From Shewanella marina JCM 15074 (GTDB lineage: Bacteria; Pseudomonadota; Gammaproteobacteria; Enterobacterales; Shewanellaceae), in NCBI RefSeq assembly GCF_000614975.1, contig NZ_BALM01000015.1:1-64000 (forward strand): a stretch of DNA of 64,000 nucleotides, read 5' to 3'. Within the stretch, counting starts at the first letter, position 1; every line of letters starts with the position of its first letter. The translations under genes and the position numbers were made by a program. Below are positions 27,775 to 38,290 of this stretch, piece after piece. The notes below the pieces were generated by a model. The model was given only the letters and a program-made list of their open reading frames with translations. It made no database searches and was not told where the DNA came from.

Positions 27775-27963
27775 AACTTGCTTCCTTGCACAGCTTTTTA
27801 GATTCGCTGTCATCGTTAATAATATTTTTAACTTAGATCACTATTTGCGCCAATAAACACATATACAACAACATGATGCGAGCATATATTACAACCACGC
27901 CTATTTTATTAACAACGATTGATTGGCAGATATTTGATCTATTCATCATTAAAGGAGTAACGA

Positions 27964-28962
27964 ATGAGTAACCATCGGATTGGGTTATGGATGTATGAAA
28001 ATTGTGGTGGACAGGAAATCGAACGTAAAATTGTTTCGCAGCTACAAGAGCGCGAAATTGAAGCGATTGTGGGACTCAATTTAGCCCATGCGACTGCTCA
28101 TGATAAAAATATTTTCTGTAATGGCCATCGTCTAGACGAACTTGATCTGTTTTTTTCTTATAACGCTGGGCAGCAAACGCCATTCCAAGTCTATTTATAC
28201 CAAACGCTTAATACCATGATGCCGATGATCAACAACTATGAATCATTCGCGCTAACGGAAGATAAGTTTCGTACCGCCCATCGCCTAAAAATCAATGATA
28301 TTCCAACCACTGATTATATTGTTTGCAGTAAGGACAATATTGGTCAGCTCAAAGAGCATATGCGCTTTTGGCAAGGTAAAGCCATTTGTAAGCCAGTTGA
28401 TGGCTGGGGTGGCAATGGCATTATTAAGTTAGAAAATGAGCGCGATTTAGATTTATTGATGCCTTATATCTCGCAGCATCATGCACCACAGTTCTATTTA
28501 GAGCGTGTGATTGAAAACGACTTCACTGATTATCGCATTGATATCGTTGATAATAAATTTGTGGCTTGTTATGGCCGTAAAGCAGCGCCGGGTGCATGGA
28601 AAACTAACGTCACTAGTGGTGGCAGCGTAATTATGCGCGAACCTGTACCTGAAGTGGTCGATTTAGCATTAAGAGCCGCTAAGGTGACTGGGTTAGAAGT
28701 GGCAGGTGTTGATATTATTTATGACATTGAATACCAACGTTATGTGGTGATTGAAGTTAATGGTATTCCTGCTTTTGCGACGCCAGATCAAGAGCTGCAA
28801 GGCTTAAACTTTAATGACACCAAGATCCAATATTTGGTTGATTTAATTGAGCGCACCGTAAATCAACCCAAGCAACAAACAGGTATTACTCCTGATATTA
28901 GCCTACCTACGATCGATCCTATGCTAAATCCTATATTACAAGCCGAGGTACCTACAGTATGA
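27964..28962 (+). CDS. ATP-grasp ligase, RimK-like (first of pair)
   Basis: 332 residues. The ATP-binding part shows GKAICKPVDGWGGNGIIKLE (lysine and glycine-rich loop) and the metal-binding end VAGVDIIYDIEYQRYVVIEVNGIPAF, with the E and N ligands intact. ATP-grasp enzymes of this group join a carboxylate to an amine through an acyl phosphate, often adding amino acids to peptides or proteins. No signal peptide, so cytosolic. AAGGAG precedes the ATG. It overlaps the next gene by four bases (ATGA), which shows tight coupling. Substrate unknown. Confidence 0.8.
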   Translation: MSNHRIGLWMYENCGGQEIERKIVSQLQEREIEAIVGLNLAHATAHDKNIFCNGHRLDELDLFFSYNAGQQTPFQVYLYQTLNTMMPMINNYESFALTEDKFRTAHRLKINDIPTTDYIVCSKDNIGQLKEHMRFWQGKAICKPVDGWGGNGIIKLENERDLDLLMPYISQHHAPQFYLERVIENDFTDYRIDIVDNKFVACYGRKAAPGAWKTNVTSGGSVIMREPVPEVVDLALRAAKVTGLEVAGVDIIYDIEYQRYVVIEVNGIPAFATPDQELQGLNFNDTKIQYLVDLIERTVNQPKQQTGITPDISLPTIDPMLNPILQAEVPTV

Positions 28963-30413
28963 CGTCTAAAAAGGTATCCAGCCCTAAAATTGGCCTGTTG
29001 TATCTTGATTATGTGCTTCGTTTTTTTGACCGCTCTAACTTTAAGGGCTGGCCAGATAAAATTGAGCAGGTTGTCTATCACTGGGGTAATGATAAACAAC
29101 GCTTTATTAATGAAGTTAAGCGTAAAAAAATTGAAGTGTTAATTGGTAATATTCCGGCAACGGCTTATGAAACATTTCGTGAAATTGCCCGTGCACTGCC
29201 GGATGTGAGATTTATTCCTTCACTTGATACGCAGTTTAGTAATAAGTCGAAAGAAAACGTGACTCATTTTTGTGAAAAATATCAGTTACCTATCCCGGCA
29301 ACTAAGATTTTTTATCAAGTTGATGAAGCATTAGCTTTTTTAAAGCAGACCAGTTATCCAAAAATCGTCAAACGCTCTTACGGTCCATCAAACTATGGCG
29401 GTTATTTCGTACATAAGGTGGACTGTGTCGAAGAAGCATTAAGGTTATTCTCTGAAAAGCGCTATTACCCTGCTTATATCCAAGATTTTGTGCCAATGAA
29501 GGCGGATATTCGGGTCATGTTGGTCGGTCATCAACCTATGTGTGCCTTTTGGCGCCGTCCACCTGAAGGTGAGTGGTTGACCAATACCAGTCAGGGCGGA
29601 AGCATGGATTATCAAGCGATCCCTGAAGCCGTATTAGAACTTGCCGTTAAAGCATCGAAAGCCGCTAATGCTGAATACTGGGCTTGTGATATTGCAGTGA
29701 GTATGGACGATGAATACACCATTTTAGAGTGTGCTACGGCTTTTGCTGCGTTCCCGTATATTCGTGACTGGATTGGTCAGTATTTAATGTGGACATTGAA
29801 TCCTCAACAATTCAGAAAGCCGTATATTGTGCATAAGAATTGGGAAGAATTAGGTAAAATTGATTCATCATTGTTGCGTACCATGCGCCATATTACTTTT
29901 GGTCAGCCTGACTTTTCGACCGATACGGGCGAATATGCACCAACTGATGCACGCTATCAGTTATTGCAAACCCAGCATCAAATGCTTGAAGAGTGGCCAA
30001 GTGAAGCGTGGAATTTCCAAGATATGCATCATTATCAGGTGATCAAATCTGAGCCTGTGGCCACGGTAGCAAAACCGATTGATGTGGTGGTTGTGCCTGA
30101 AATTGATGCCGATGAACCGATTATAGTTAATGATCTTCAAGGTGTGACTCAGATGGTTGATGCCGAGCTTGAAACGGTATTAATTGATGACACTCCGGCG
30201 ATGACTCATGAGCAGCTGGTTGAATTTTTTATGACTGTCAAAGGGATTGGACGGTCATTTGCCAATAAAATTGTTGATACGCTAGGTGTCGAAGACACAT
30301 TACATGCGTTGAATCATGCTCCGCAACAACTCCTGACGGTTCAAAAATTGAAGCAGAAGAAGTTAGACTTAATCTTGGCCAATTGGCATATGAATATTGA
30401 GGTTCAAGGATGA
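28959..30413 (+). CDS. ATP-grasp ligase with C-terminal helix-hairpin-helix (second of pair)
   Basis: 484 residues. The ATP-grasp fold spans about 100-290, with YPKIVKRSYGPSNYGGYFVHK and YWACDIAVSMDDEYTILECATAFAAF. At the place of the usual metal-binding asparagine (ExN) it reads ECA, so metal binding or activity may be altered. After an acidic linker (about 370-415) the last 65 residues form a helix-hairpin-helix-like module (EFFMTVKGIGRSFANKIVDTLG), a fold that usually binds DNA and is unexpected in a peptide ligase. It overlaps both neighbours by four bases. Confidence 0.75.
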   Translation: MTSKKVSSPKIGLLYLDYVLRFFDRSNFKGWPDKIEQVVYHWGNDKQRFINEVKRKKIEVLIGNIPATAYETFREIARALPDVRFIPSLDTQFSNKSKENVTHFCEKYQLPIPATKIFYQVDEALAFLKQTSYPKIVKRSYGPSNYGGYFVHKVDCVEEALRLFSEKRYYPAYIQDFVPMKADIRVMLVGHQPMCAFWRRPPEGEWLTNTSQGGSMDYQAIPEAVLELAVKASKAANAEYWACDIAVSMDDEYTILECATAFAAFPYIRDWIGQYLMWTLNPQQFRKPYIVHKNWEELGKIDSSLLRTMRHITFGQPDFSTDTGEYAPTDARYQLLQTQHQMLEEWPSEAWNFQDMHHYQVIKSEPVATVAKPIDVVVVPEIDADEPIIVNDLQGVTQMVDAELETVLIDDTPAMTHEQLVEFFMTVKGIGRSFANKIVDTLGVEDTLHALNHAPQQLLTVQKLKQKKLDLILANWHMNIEVQG

Positions 30414-33072
30414 AAAAACGATATCTCTCCTACCAAGATACCATCGATTTCTTAACGGAAGCGATGGCAAAGTACCCTGATTTGATTCGGCTACAAAGTA
30501 TAGGTGATACCCATGAAGGGCGACCTATTATGATGGTCACCATCTCACAAGATGTGGCCTATGCTGATCTCAAACCCGCGCTATTGTATACCGGTACCAT
30601 TCACGCAAGAGAATGGATTGGTATTGAATTAGCAGTGAATTTTATTCAATATTTGTTAGATAACTACCCAAGTAATCCTGAAGTCGTTGAAGCGCTGACA
30701 CGTAATACCATGTATATCGTGCCGTGTCTTAACCCTGACGGTTTTGAATATTCACGTAACCATTTTTCGTTTTGGCGTAAAAACCGACGTGATAATGGTG
30801 ATGGTACTTTTGGTGTTGATTTAAATCGTAATTTCAGCGTTAACTTCCGTCAGTCAAACAATACGCAATCTAATATTTATGGTGGTCCTGCTGCTTTTTC
30901 TGAGCCTGAAACGCAAGCGATTAAGCAGTTTGTTGAGCAACATAACAATATTAAAATTGCACTCGATTACCATTCTCAAGGTAATGTGTTTTTCCCTGCT
31001 CATAAGTTTAATCATGAGGCTGAAATTGAGGGTACAGATTTAAATATCATGTGCGCTAATATGGCGAAGGAGATCCACAAAGTTACCCGCAGAAAGTATG
31101 GTATTCACCGTGGCAAGCCACCTGCAAACTTAATTCATGGCAGTGGCCGTGAGTATTATTACGACCGTGGCATTTTAGCGGCCGTGGTGGAGGTGGGCAG
31201 CCGTAATATCCCTGATTATTTAGTGAATATGTCGCAAAGTGTGGATGAAAATATTCCAGCGCTATTGTACGCATTGGGCACGGCGATTAACTATTCAGAG
31301 CTTGCACCTAAGCGACCAGAAAACTTTACCGTGCGTGATTACTCTGCCAACCATGTTGAGTTGGTTTGGGATCATAACCCTGAAGATGAAGGTTGTTATT
31401 ACCAGATCTATCGTAATGAAGCGGCTAAAGATCCTTGTACCCGCGATAACTTGATTGCGATTACTTCGCAAAGTGAATATACCGATAAGCAGATTAAGTC
31501 TGGTCATCGTTATTATTATAACTTGCGCAAAGTTAACCGCGTCAGCCGCATTACTTCACCCTTTGCGCCAGAAGTTAAAATAAAAACCAATCTTGAGAAA
31601 GATGAGTTTTCATACACGCTATTTCCTGCTCCTGAAAAAGTGGGTTATGTAGGGGAATTTGCTGGCACTCAAAATAGCGAACACTTTGGGCTTAACTCAT
31701 TATTTATTGGGGTTAATAAAACCAAAGGCGTCTGCTACGGGGTGATTGACTATGATATGAGTAAAATCCCGACGGATGCTCAGATCAAAGATGCGGTTTT
31801 CTCGTTATATCCAATGAATCGTGTTGGCGCCAAAATTGAGAATTATGGTGAATGGTCGGTGTCGATTCTGAATCCAGATGATATTTCTGATATCACTAAC
31901 TTCGAGCAAATTCATCATGCGGTGGCATTGCAGACATTGGGTAATGCCATTGATTCTGATCAATTGACTCAAGGTATCTGGAAAAACTGGAGCCTAAGCG
32001 CATTAGAAAAACAGTTAATCCAAGATCAGTTAGAAAAAGGTCGTTTATTACTGCGCTTGCAAGGCCCTGATAGCCTGCCGCAAGGGCAAGATTCACAAAT
32101 GATGCAGTTTGATATTGGTTACGGTCGTTTTGGTGGTGGTATTCACTATCGACCAAATCTCGATATTATCTATCATCGTCGCTCACAGGTATTAACCTGT
32201 AATGCACAGTGTGCCATACCGTTAGCCAACAAGAAGTTATTGAAGGCCCGCTACAAAGCGGTTTTGATAATGATGGTGAGCGCATCTTTGGTCATATTGA
32301 GTTTGCATTGCCTAAGTTGTCAGAACGTACTGATGTGGTGATAACTAATGCTTATTTAGTGCTGGAAAGTACCGCCATTAATGGTGTGTCGCAACCCATG
32401 CGCTTTACTGTAGGCATGGTCGATAATGATGAGCTTGACTACGCCAGCATCAAAGCGAGCGAGTTAATTGAATATTTAGGTTATGAGGTGAGTAGCCAAG
32501 AACTGGCTAAAACAGCGCGTCAAACTTTCACATTCGATAGCTCCGCACGACAACATTTAGAAGATTTACATGATGAAGGTAAGTCAGCTAATTTAATTAT
32601 TCGTGCTACTTCGGCGTCGCGTCAGCAAGATGCTAAGGTGCAATGGAAAACACGTGACAACGATGGCATCGTGTATCCACAGTTGGTGATTGAATATATT
32701 GAACGCCGTAAACAACCACTCGCTACACCAGAAAATCTACAAGCCACGATTGAAGATAATTTGGTTAAGCTAAGTTGGAACAATCCTGATAGTCAAGATT
32801 GGGTTGGCACGTATGTGGTACGTAATAACTTCCACCCACCTCGCTCACCATTTGACGGTGTTAAGCTGTATGCGGGTAAAGATGGTTATACGTTAGATCG
32901 CTTTGGTAATATTAATATTCCGAAATACTATTCAGTATTTAGTTTTGATAATGTGCCTAACTATTCAATACCAGCCACGTTAAGGTTCTGTACTGATAGT
33001 GTCACGCCAGTGATTTATGATGAGTTTGAATCTCAGGATGAAGAAGATCAGCGTCATCGCGAAGGCGATTAA
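30410..33072 (+). CDS. M14 zinc carboxypeptidase with Fn3 and DNRLRE-like modules (one frameshift)
   Basis: Read as one protein of about 886 residues across a single-base loss near 32203-32208. The M14 catalytic part (1-300) has zinc ligands H65 and E68 (HAREW), H188 (DYHSQG), substrate-binding R in DLNRNF and the catalytic glutamate E261 (VVEVGS). A fibronectin type III-like module follows (about 305-395), then two DNRLRE/disaggregatase-like beta domains (…FSLYPMNRVGAKIENYGEWSV and …AYLVLESTAINGVSQP), then a second Fn3-like part. No signal peptide, unusual for a protein with Fn3 modules. It is the third gene of the ATP-grasp operon and probably trims or cleaves the product. Confidence 0.82.
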
Positions 33073-33108
33073 GCCTTAATCAATATTCTGACTTTTTGAA
33101 TATCTTAG

Positions 33109-33140
33109 AAAGCTCTACTTATCATAGGTAGAGCTTTTTT
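33109..33140. terminator. Terminator of the ATP-grasp/M14 operon
   Basis: Stem AAAGCTCTAC(C) / (G)GTAGAGCTTT with loop TTATCATA and a T run. Confidence 0.88.
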
Positions 33141-33148
33141 ATTTCTTA

Positions 33149-33469
33149 TTATTCAATAAGCTCCGTACTGGCTAACAGTTGGCAAAATAGCCGTTTAATT
33201 AAAATATCACTGATAAAAATAATGGTGATAGTGTCATCTGTAACGATATAAGCCACTCTACAGGTGAGCTGTTTATCTGCCACAATCTTATACTCATAAA
33301 TTTTATGGCCATTAAATCGTAGTGGCTTAGCCAATTTAATTTTTGGACTATTTTCCATTATTAATTTGGGTAAACGTTCGCTGATATCTTTACGAATCGC
33401 GAGTTCTGATTGACTGTGACGTTGTAAGAAGCTGCGTAGATGACGATTGTCGTCATAAATAATATGCAT
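33149..33469 (-). CDS. Small RelE/HigB-like protein, no visible antitoxin
   Basis: 106 residues, basic. The pattern KLAKPLRFNGHKIYEYKIVADKQLTCRVAYIVTDDTITIIFISD recalls the RelE/ParE toxin fold (LxGxxxYExR...R..Y...D..I.I). The match is by eye and partial. No partner gene with HTH lies on either side, so it may be a remnant or an unrelated nuclease-like protein. It converges on the M14 gene and shares the terminator region. Confidence 0.4.
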   Translation of the reverse strand: MHIIYDDNRHLRSFLQRHSQSELAIRKDISERLPKLIMENSPKIKLAKPLRFNGHKIYEYKIVADKQLTCRVAYIVTDDTITIIFISDILIKRLFCQLLASTELIE

Positions 33470-33733
33470 ATTTTCGTAATTAAAGATAAATCATGGTCAT
33501 GACTATACTCGCAACGACTGCGTAATAAAGTGGATGTTGTTGAAGTTGAGTTTCAATATTTTTGAATGAAAGACGCTCACGCTGGATACACTCTGTATCT
33601 TATGTTGCAAAAAATAACTGAACTGTGATTGAAGACATTGAAAAATATTTTGAATAGTGGATGATCGTCCGCTCTCTTTTTGTGACTTGTATGTTGATTT
33701 ACAAGTATTAATTTCAAGATTCGGGTATCACAC

Positions 33734-36700
33734 TTGGCAATTCATCAGTCGTTCAATCTCTTTAAAATTTCTCCTTTAATTGTCATTCGTTTATTGTCAC
33801 TGATACTGCTTGTTTGTGGTGCGATTGCTACCCCATTGGCAATGGCAGCTTCTTGCCAAGATATTTTTACTGATCTCGCATCAGGTGATCATCCTAATGC
33901 ATTAACACCACCGATTGATTTAGTGTCTAAAGGAAATGTGCAGTGTGATAAGGACGGGTGTAGCTCTCACTTTCTTCGTCGCTTCAAGCCCGGTGACTAC
34001 AAATATAGTACGGGTCATTTTTCTAACTTAAAAACTATTTTTACTGATGGAAAAACGACGCGGTTATATTTCGATTCTTTGCATTTAGATCACGCCGATA
34101 TTAATCCCGAAATTGAACATCAGAGATTAGATGGTGATGAGCACGATTTAATTATCTATGTTGCGGGTACATTGACCATGCGTAACCACAGTCATATTAA
34201 TGGCATTGTGTATGTTGCTGGCTCGGTTGATATGGACGCTAGCTCGAGTATTGAAGGTGGCCTCGCAAGCGGAGGAGCCTTAACTACAGCAATTAAAAAC
34301 CAAATAGATGTTGAGCTAGATGATATTAACGAAGCTGATTTTGGTAGCTTATGTCATAGTTCTTGGGAAACAGAACAGCCGTTTCATATTCAATATGGGC
34401 AAGCTTCTTCATCCACAATAAGATTCAAACAAGCATTTCCAATTGGTGTTAAACCCTTGGTTTTTCTTATGCCAACAATTAATAGTCAAGCTCCTTTAGC
34501 GACCACGCCTGCAACTGCAATTTTGACTGATGTGACTCGAACCGGCTTTACGTGGCAAGCGTTGGCTGCACCACCATATAGTTACAGTACTGTCACTATG
34601 AATAATGTTGACTGGATTGCTATTTCACCCGGTGACCATCAATTGGCTAATGGTCTGGAAATGATGGCTGGAGTAGTGACGACAAATAAAGTCACCGTAG
34701 GGAAGAGTCTTAACTATAAAAATACACCTATTCCATCTAAATTAAGCGTGGTACTGAATCAAATTCAAAGTAGTGGCAGGGAATATCAAAATAGATGTTG
34801 GTTGACGAGTTATTCTGCTAAGAGTCAGTACAAGGCTGTATTGGGGATAGATGCTTCTCAAGCTTATCGCTACTACTCATCTCAACCTGAATGTCTGCCG
34901 AGTTCTACACCGTTTAATCAATTAGCATCACGTGATATTGCTTACCTTGCAGTCGCTCCTGGACATGGCAGTACAGTATTTAATGGGAGTAATGTTCGTT
35001 ATCAATTTGCGGCAGCAACTACATTAAATAGGCAATCTGGTAATTTACAGCAGCAATGCGATACGACGACAGAATTTGTTCCAAATTGGTTTAGTGAAGC
35101 GCCGATTATAGTGGCAGGAAAAGACTCTCGTTATGGTCATGATGGTGGCTGGTTACGACGTTGCAAGTTGAGTAATGCTAATGTCAGTATGGTGGTTGAT
35201 GAGGACCAAAATAAAGATAATGAGCGTAAACATACTCAAGAAAGCTATGGCTATATAGCCCTACAAACTGTAGACAAAGTGAAACCTGAGCAGTGTTTAG
35301 TTGATGATTTCTCTAGTCAGTCGATGGATAAAAATTGGATTGCTCAACATCGACAAGGGTCAATGATACCGCATATTGATCAAAGCAATCATCTGATGCT
35401 GGTGACAGATAACCGCCGTAATCAATCAGCTTCTATTACTTACAAACATAAATTCCGAGGAAAGGGTAATTTGATTACTGTTTCTTTTGATTATTATGCT
35501 TGGTCTGCGTGGACTAAAGATGGCGCAGACGGTATGGCGTTGGTGTTTTCAGATGCAGATGTACCGCCCGCTCCCGGTGGCTTTGGTGCTTCTTTAGGTT
35601 ACGCTAATTCAGAGTCGGTGGAAGGCTTTCACGGTGGTTGGTTAGGCATAGGTTTTGATGAGTATGGTAACTTTTCTGAAAAGGCCTTTGGACGAGATAC
35701 CGGGATAAATAGTCCATCTCAGTCAATTGGTATTCGCGGCGCTGAATCAACTCGATATGCTTATATCACAAATTCAGCAAAGTTATCCCCTCCATTATCA
35801 GAGACTAATGGCACAGATACACCTGGCGTGGTGATCGCTATATTGTGACTTTAGATACACGTCAAACCAACGCCACTTATGTCACGGTACAACGTAAGGT
35901 TAAGGGATCTGCTATAACTGAAACGGTTATCCCACGCTTTAGACTTACTGGACAGCCTCCCTTACCCGAGAATTTTTATATTTCATTAACTGGTTCAACA
36001 GGCATGTTTTATAACAATCATGCTATTGGTGATTTTGAAGCATGTGCTTTAGATTCTGAACCTATTGGTGAGCAAGTTGACCATTTTGAGTTTGATTACA
36101 GTGGTAGCCCACTATCTTGTGCGCCTTTAGCTGTAACCATTAAGGCATGTAAAAATGCGGCCTGTAGCGTGTTATTCGATGCACCAGTAATTGCAACTTT
36201 AAAAAATCCTAATGCGGGCACTGCGACTTGGCTGGATAGCAATATGCGGCCATTACCTCAATCCAAACTGACGATTAATCAGGGGCTGGAACGTGTTTAT
36301 TTACAGCAGTTCAGTAGTTGGAAGTCAACTGAGTTAGAGGTCGCTCACTCGGTGCCGTCAGCAGTTCCTTACAGTCAAACTGTTTGTAAACAAAATGGCC
36401 AAATTGGTTCTTGTCAGTTACGGTTTGCTGAAGCGGGATTTGTGATTAGTGATGTTAAAACTTACGCCAATAAACCTGCTGAATTTATGGTTAAAGCCGT
36501 GCGAAAGTCTGATAGTAGTTTGCAATGTGTGCCCACCTTTGGCGGTCAGACAAAATCATTAAATTTTGGTGTAAATTATATTACTAAGCCTTTTATCCAA
36601 CACGGTGACACTAAAACATTTGATATTTGGCAAGGTAAAAATAATCCAAGTAAATGGTATCAGTGGCAAGAAGATATGAAGCCGGTCTCTGTCACATTTG

Positions 36701-38193
36701 ATTCTTATGGTAAGGCAAAGTTAACACTAAAGTATCCTGATGCTGGCAAACTCATCATCTTGGCTAATTATCGCGGTAGTGACAAGACTCATGATGCTGG
36801 GTTAGTTATGAATAGCACAAATGGCAACGTCTACAGTGTGCCATTTGGATTTTGTGTTAAACCATCAGATATAAATGCAATTTGTAAAAATAATCCTGCC
36901 CTATGTGATGTCTATAAACATACTGGTGATGAGTTCCCTTTAGCTGTGTCTGCAAGAGCTTGGTCATCTCATCCTTATGCTGATATTTGCGATAATATCG
37001 TGACCCCAAGTTTTGCGATGGATAACATTTCGCTGCGACATTCGCTGCTGGCGCCAACAGTTCGAGATGGTGGCTTTTTAGGGGAACTAGGTACAACTAG
37101 CATCAATATGCAACAAGGTCTAAATACCAACGTAAATCAAACCGTGAGTGAAGTTGGCGTGTTTAATTTCAGTGCTAAAACGGAGAGTAACCAGACCTAT
37201 TTAGATGCGGGGTTACCGATTAAAGCTGGGATAAGTCAAGCAATAGGCCGCTTTGTACCATCGGCGTTTGAAGTCACGGATTATTCGTTAACACCTGCCT
37301 GTGCCAGTAATCCTGATAAGCCATTTAGTTATATGGAACAGCCATTTTATACACGCTTTTTAGTTAAGGCTTTAAATCAGCATAGTGATGTGACGCGTAA
37401 TTATTTTGCAGGATTTGCTAAAGCCAGTGCTGGTTGGGCTGCTGATGACTATTTAGTTGGGCATGAATTAGGTAATCGAGTTGATGAATTACCTACATTA
37501 AATTGGCAACGCGGTATCGCTGAAATTGCTAGTCATACTATCTTTCATCGATTACAAAAACCTAAGCCTGATGGGCCTTATACCGAATGGGAGCTGGGGG
37601 TTGCCTTAAATGATAATGATGGTGGATATACCAAACTGATCGATACTGATATGAATTCGGCACATGCTGGCGACTGTGGTACTAACGGCGTGACTTGTAC
37701 TGCTAAACGCCTTGGTGTTCAACAAATGTTATTTGGGCGAGTGGTGATGGATAACGTTTATGGTGCTGAAGCTGATATTTTGAGAATGCCTACTACTGCT
37801 CAATATTGGGATGGTCAGAATTGGCAAGTTAATCAGCTCGATAGCTGTACTGTGATTGACAATACTCATCTGCTTGGTCATGGCGAAGATCTCTATTCTC
37901 CCGCGATTGTGGCGGGTCAATCAGTCACTCGAGAGGGTAGTCCTCGTTTGTCACATTTCCAACAGGGTAAGTTTGAACTGTTATGGCAAGATCAGTTAAA
38001 TGACGCATTACCTGCAGATAAACAATACTATCGAGGTGAGATTACTGCGCCATTAGCCGTACCTGATTATCTAAAATATTACTGGCAATGGCTAACTGAT
38101 ACTCCCGCTGAGAACAGAAACCCAAGAGCCAGTGCTGACTTTGGACTTTACCGCGGTAACGATCGCATTATTTATTGGAAAGAAGTGTATTAA
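33734..38193 (+). CDS. mshQ: MshQ-like secreted protein with lectin-like domains and DUF6701 (one frameshift)
   Basis: Read as one protein of about 1486 residues; a C lost near 35827 (GGCGTG read as GGCCGTG) joins ...DTPG to GDRYIVTLDTRQTNATYV. It has a signal peptide (LAMAASC), an H-type-lectin-like beta region (about 215-320), a concanavalin-like domain (about 520-700, FDYYAWSAWTKDGADGMALVFSD) and the C-terminal DUF6701 region ending YYWQWL...ADFGLYRGNDRIIYWKEVY, all features of MshQ, the last product of MSHA pilus loci. No other msh genes are here, so it is an orphan or a paralogue. The start is a TTG at 33734 without a good ribosome site. Confidence 0.75.
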
Positions 38194-38247
38194 GCTTTAA
38201 ATACCATACCGATTAGTCTTATTCAGAGATTAAATTTTTACTCTAAA

Positions 38248-38273
38248 TAGAGCCACTAATATTAGTGGCTCTA
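38248..38273. terminator. Perfect 26-bp palindrome between convergent genes
   Basis: Arms TAGAGCCACTAAT / ATTAGTGGCTCTA are directly abutting. It lies between mshQ and the protease gene and probably ends transcription from both sides, although T tracts are short. Confidence 0.65.
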
Positions 38274-38290
38274 ATGACATCAACTAATCA

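Noticed and set aside
32209..33072. A separate small gene behind the M14 peptidase
   Set aside because: It continues the DNRLRE-like and Fn3-like modules of the same protein in the neighbouring frame.
35845..38193. A separate second gene after the first part of mshQ
   Set aside because: Overlap geometry and family content show one MshQ-like protein with a lost base, not two genes.
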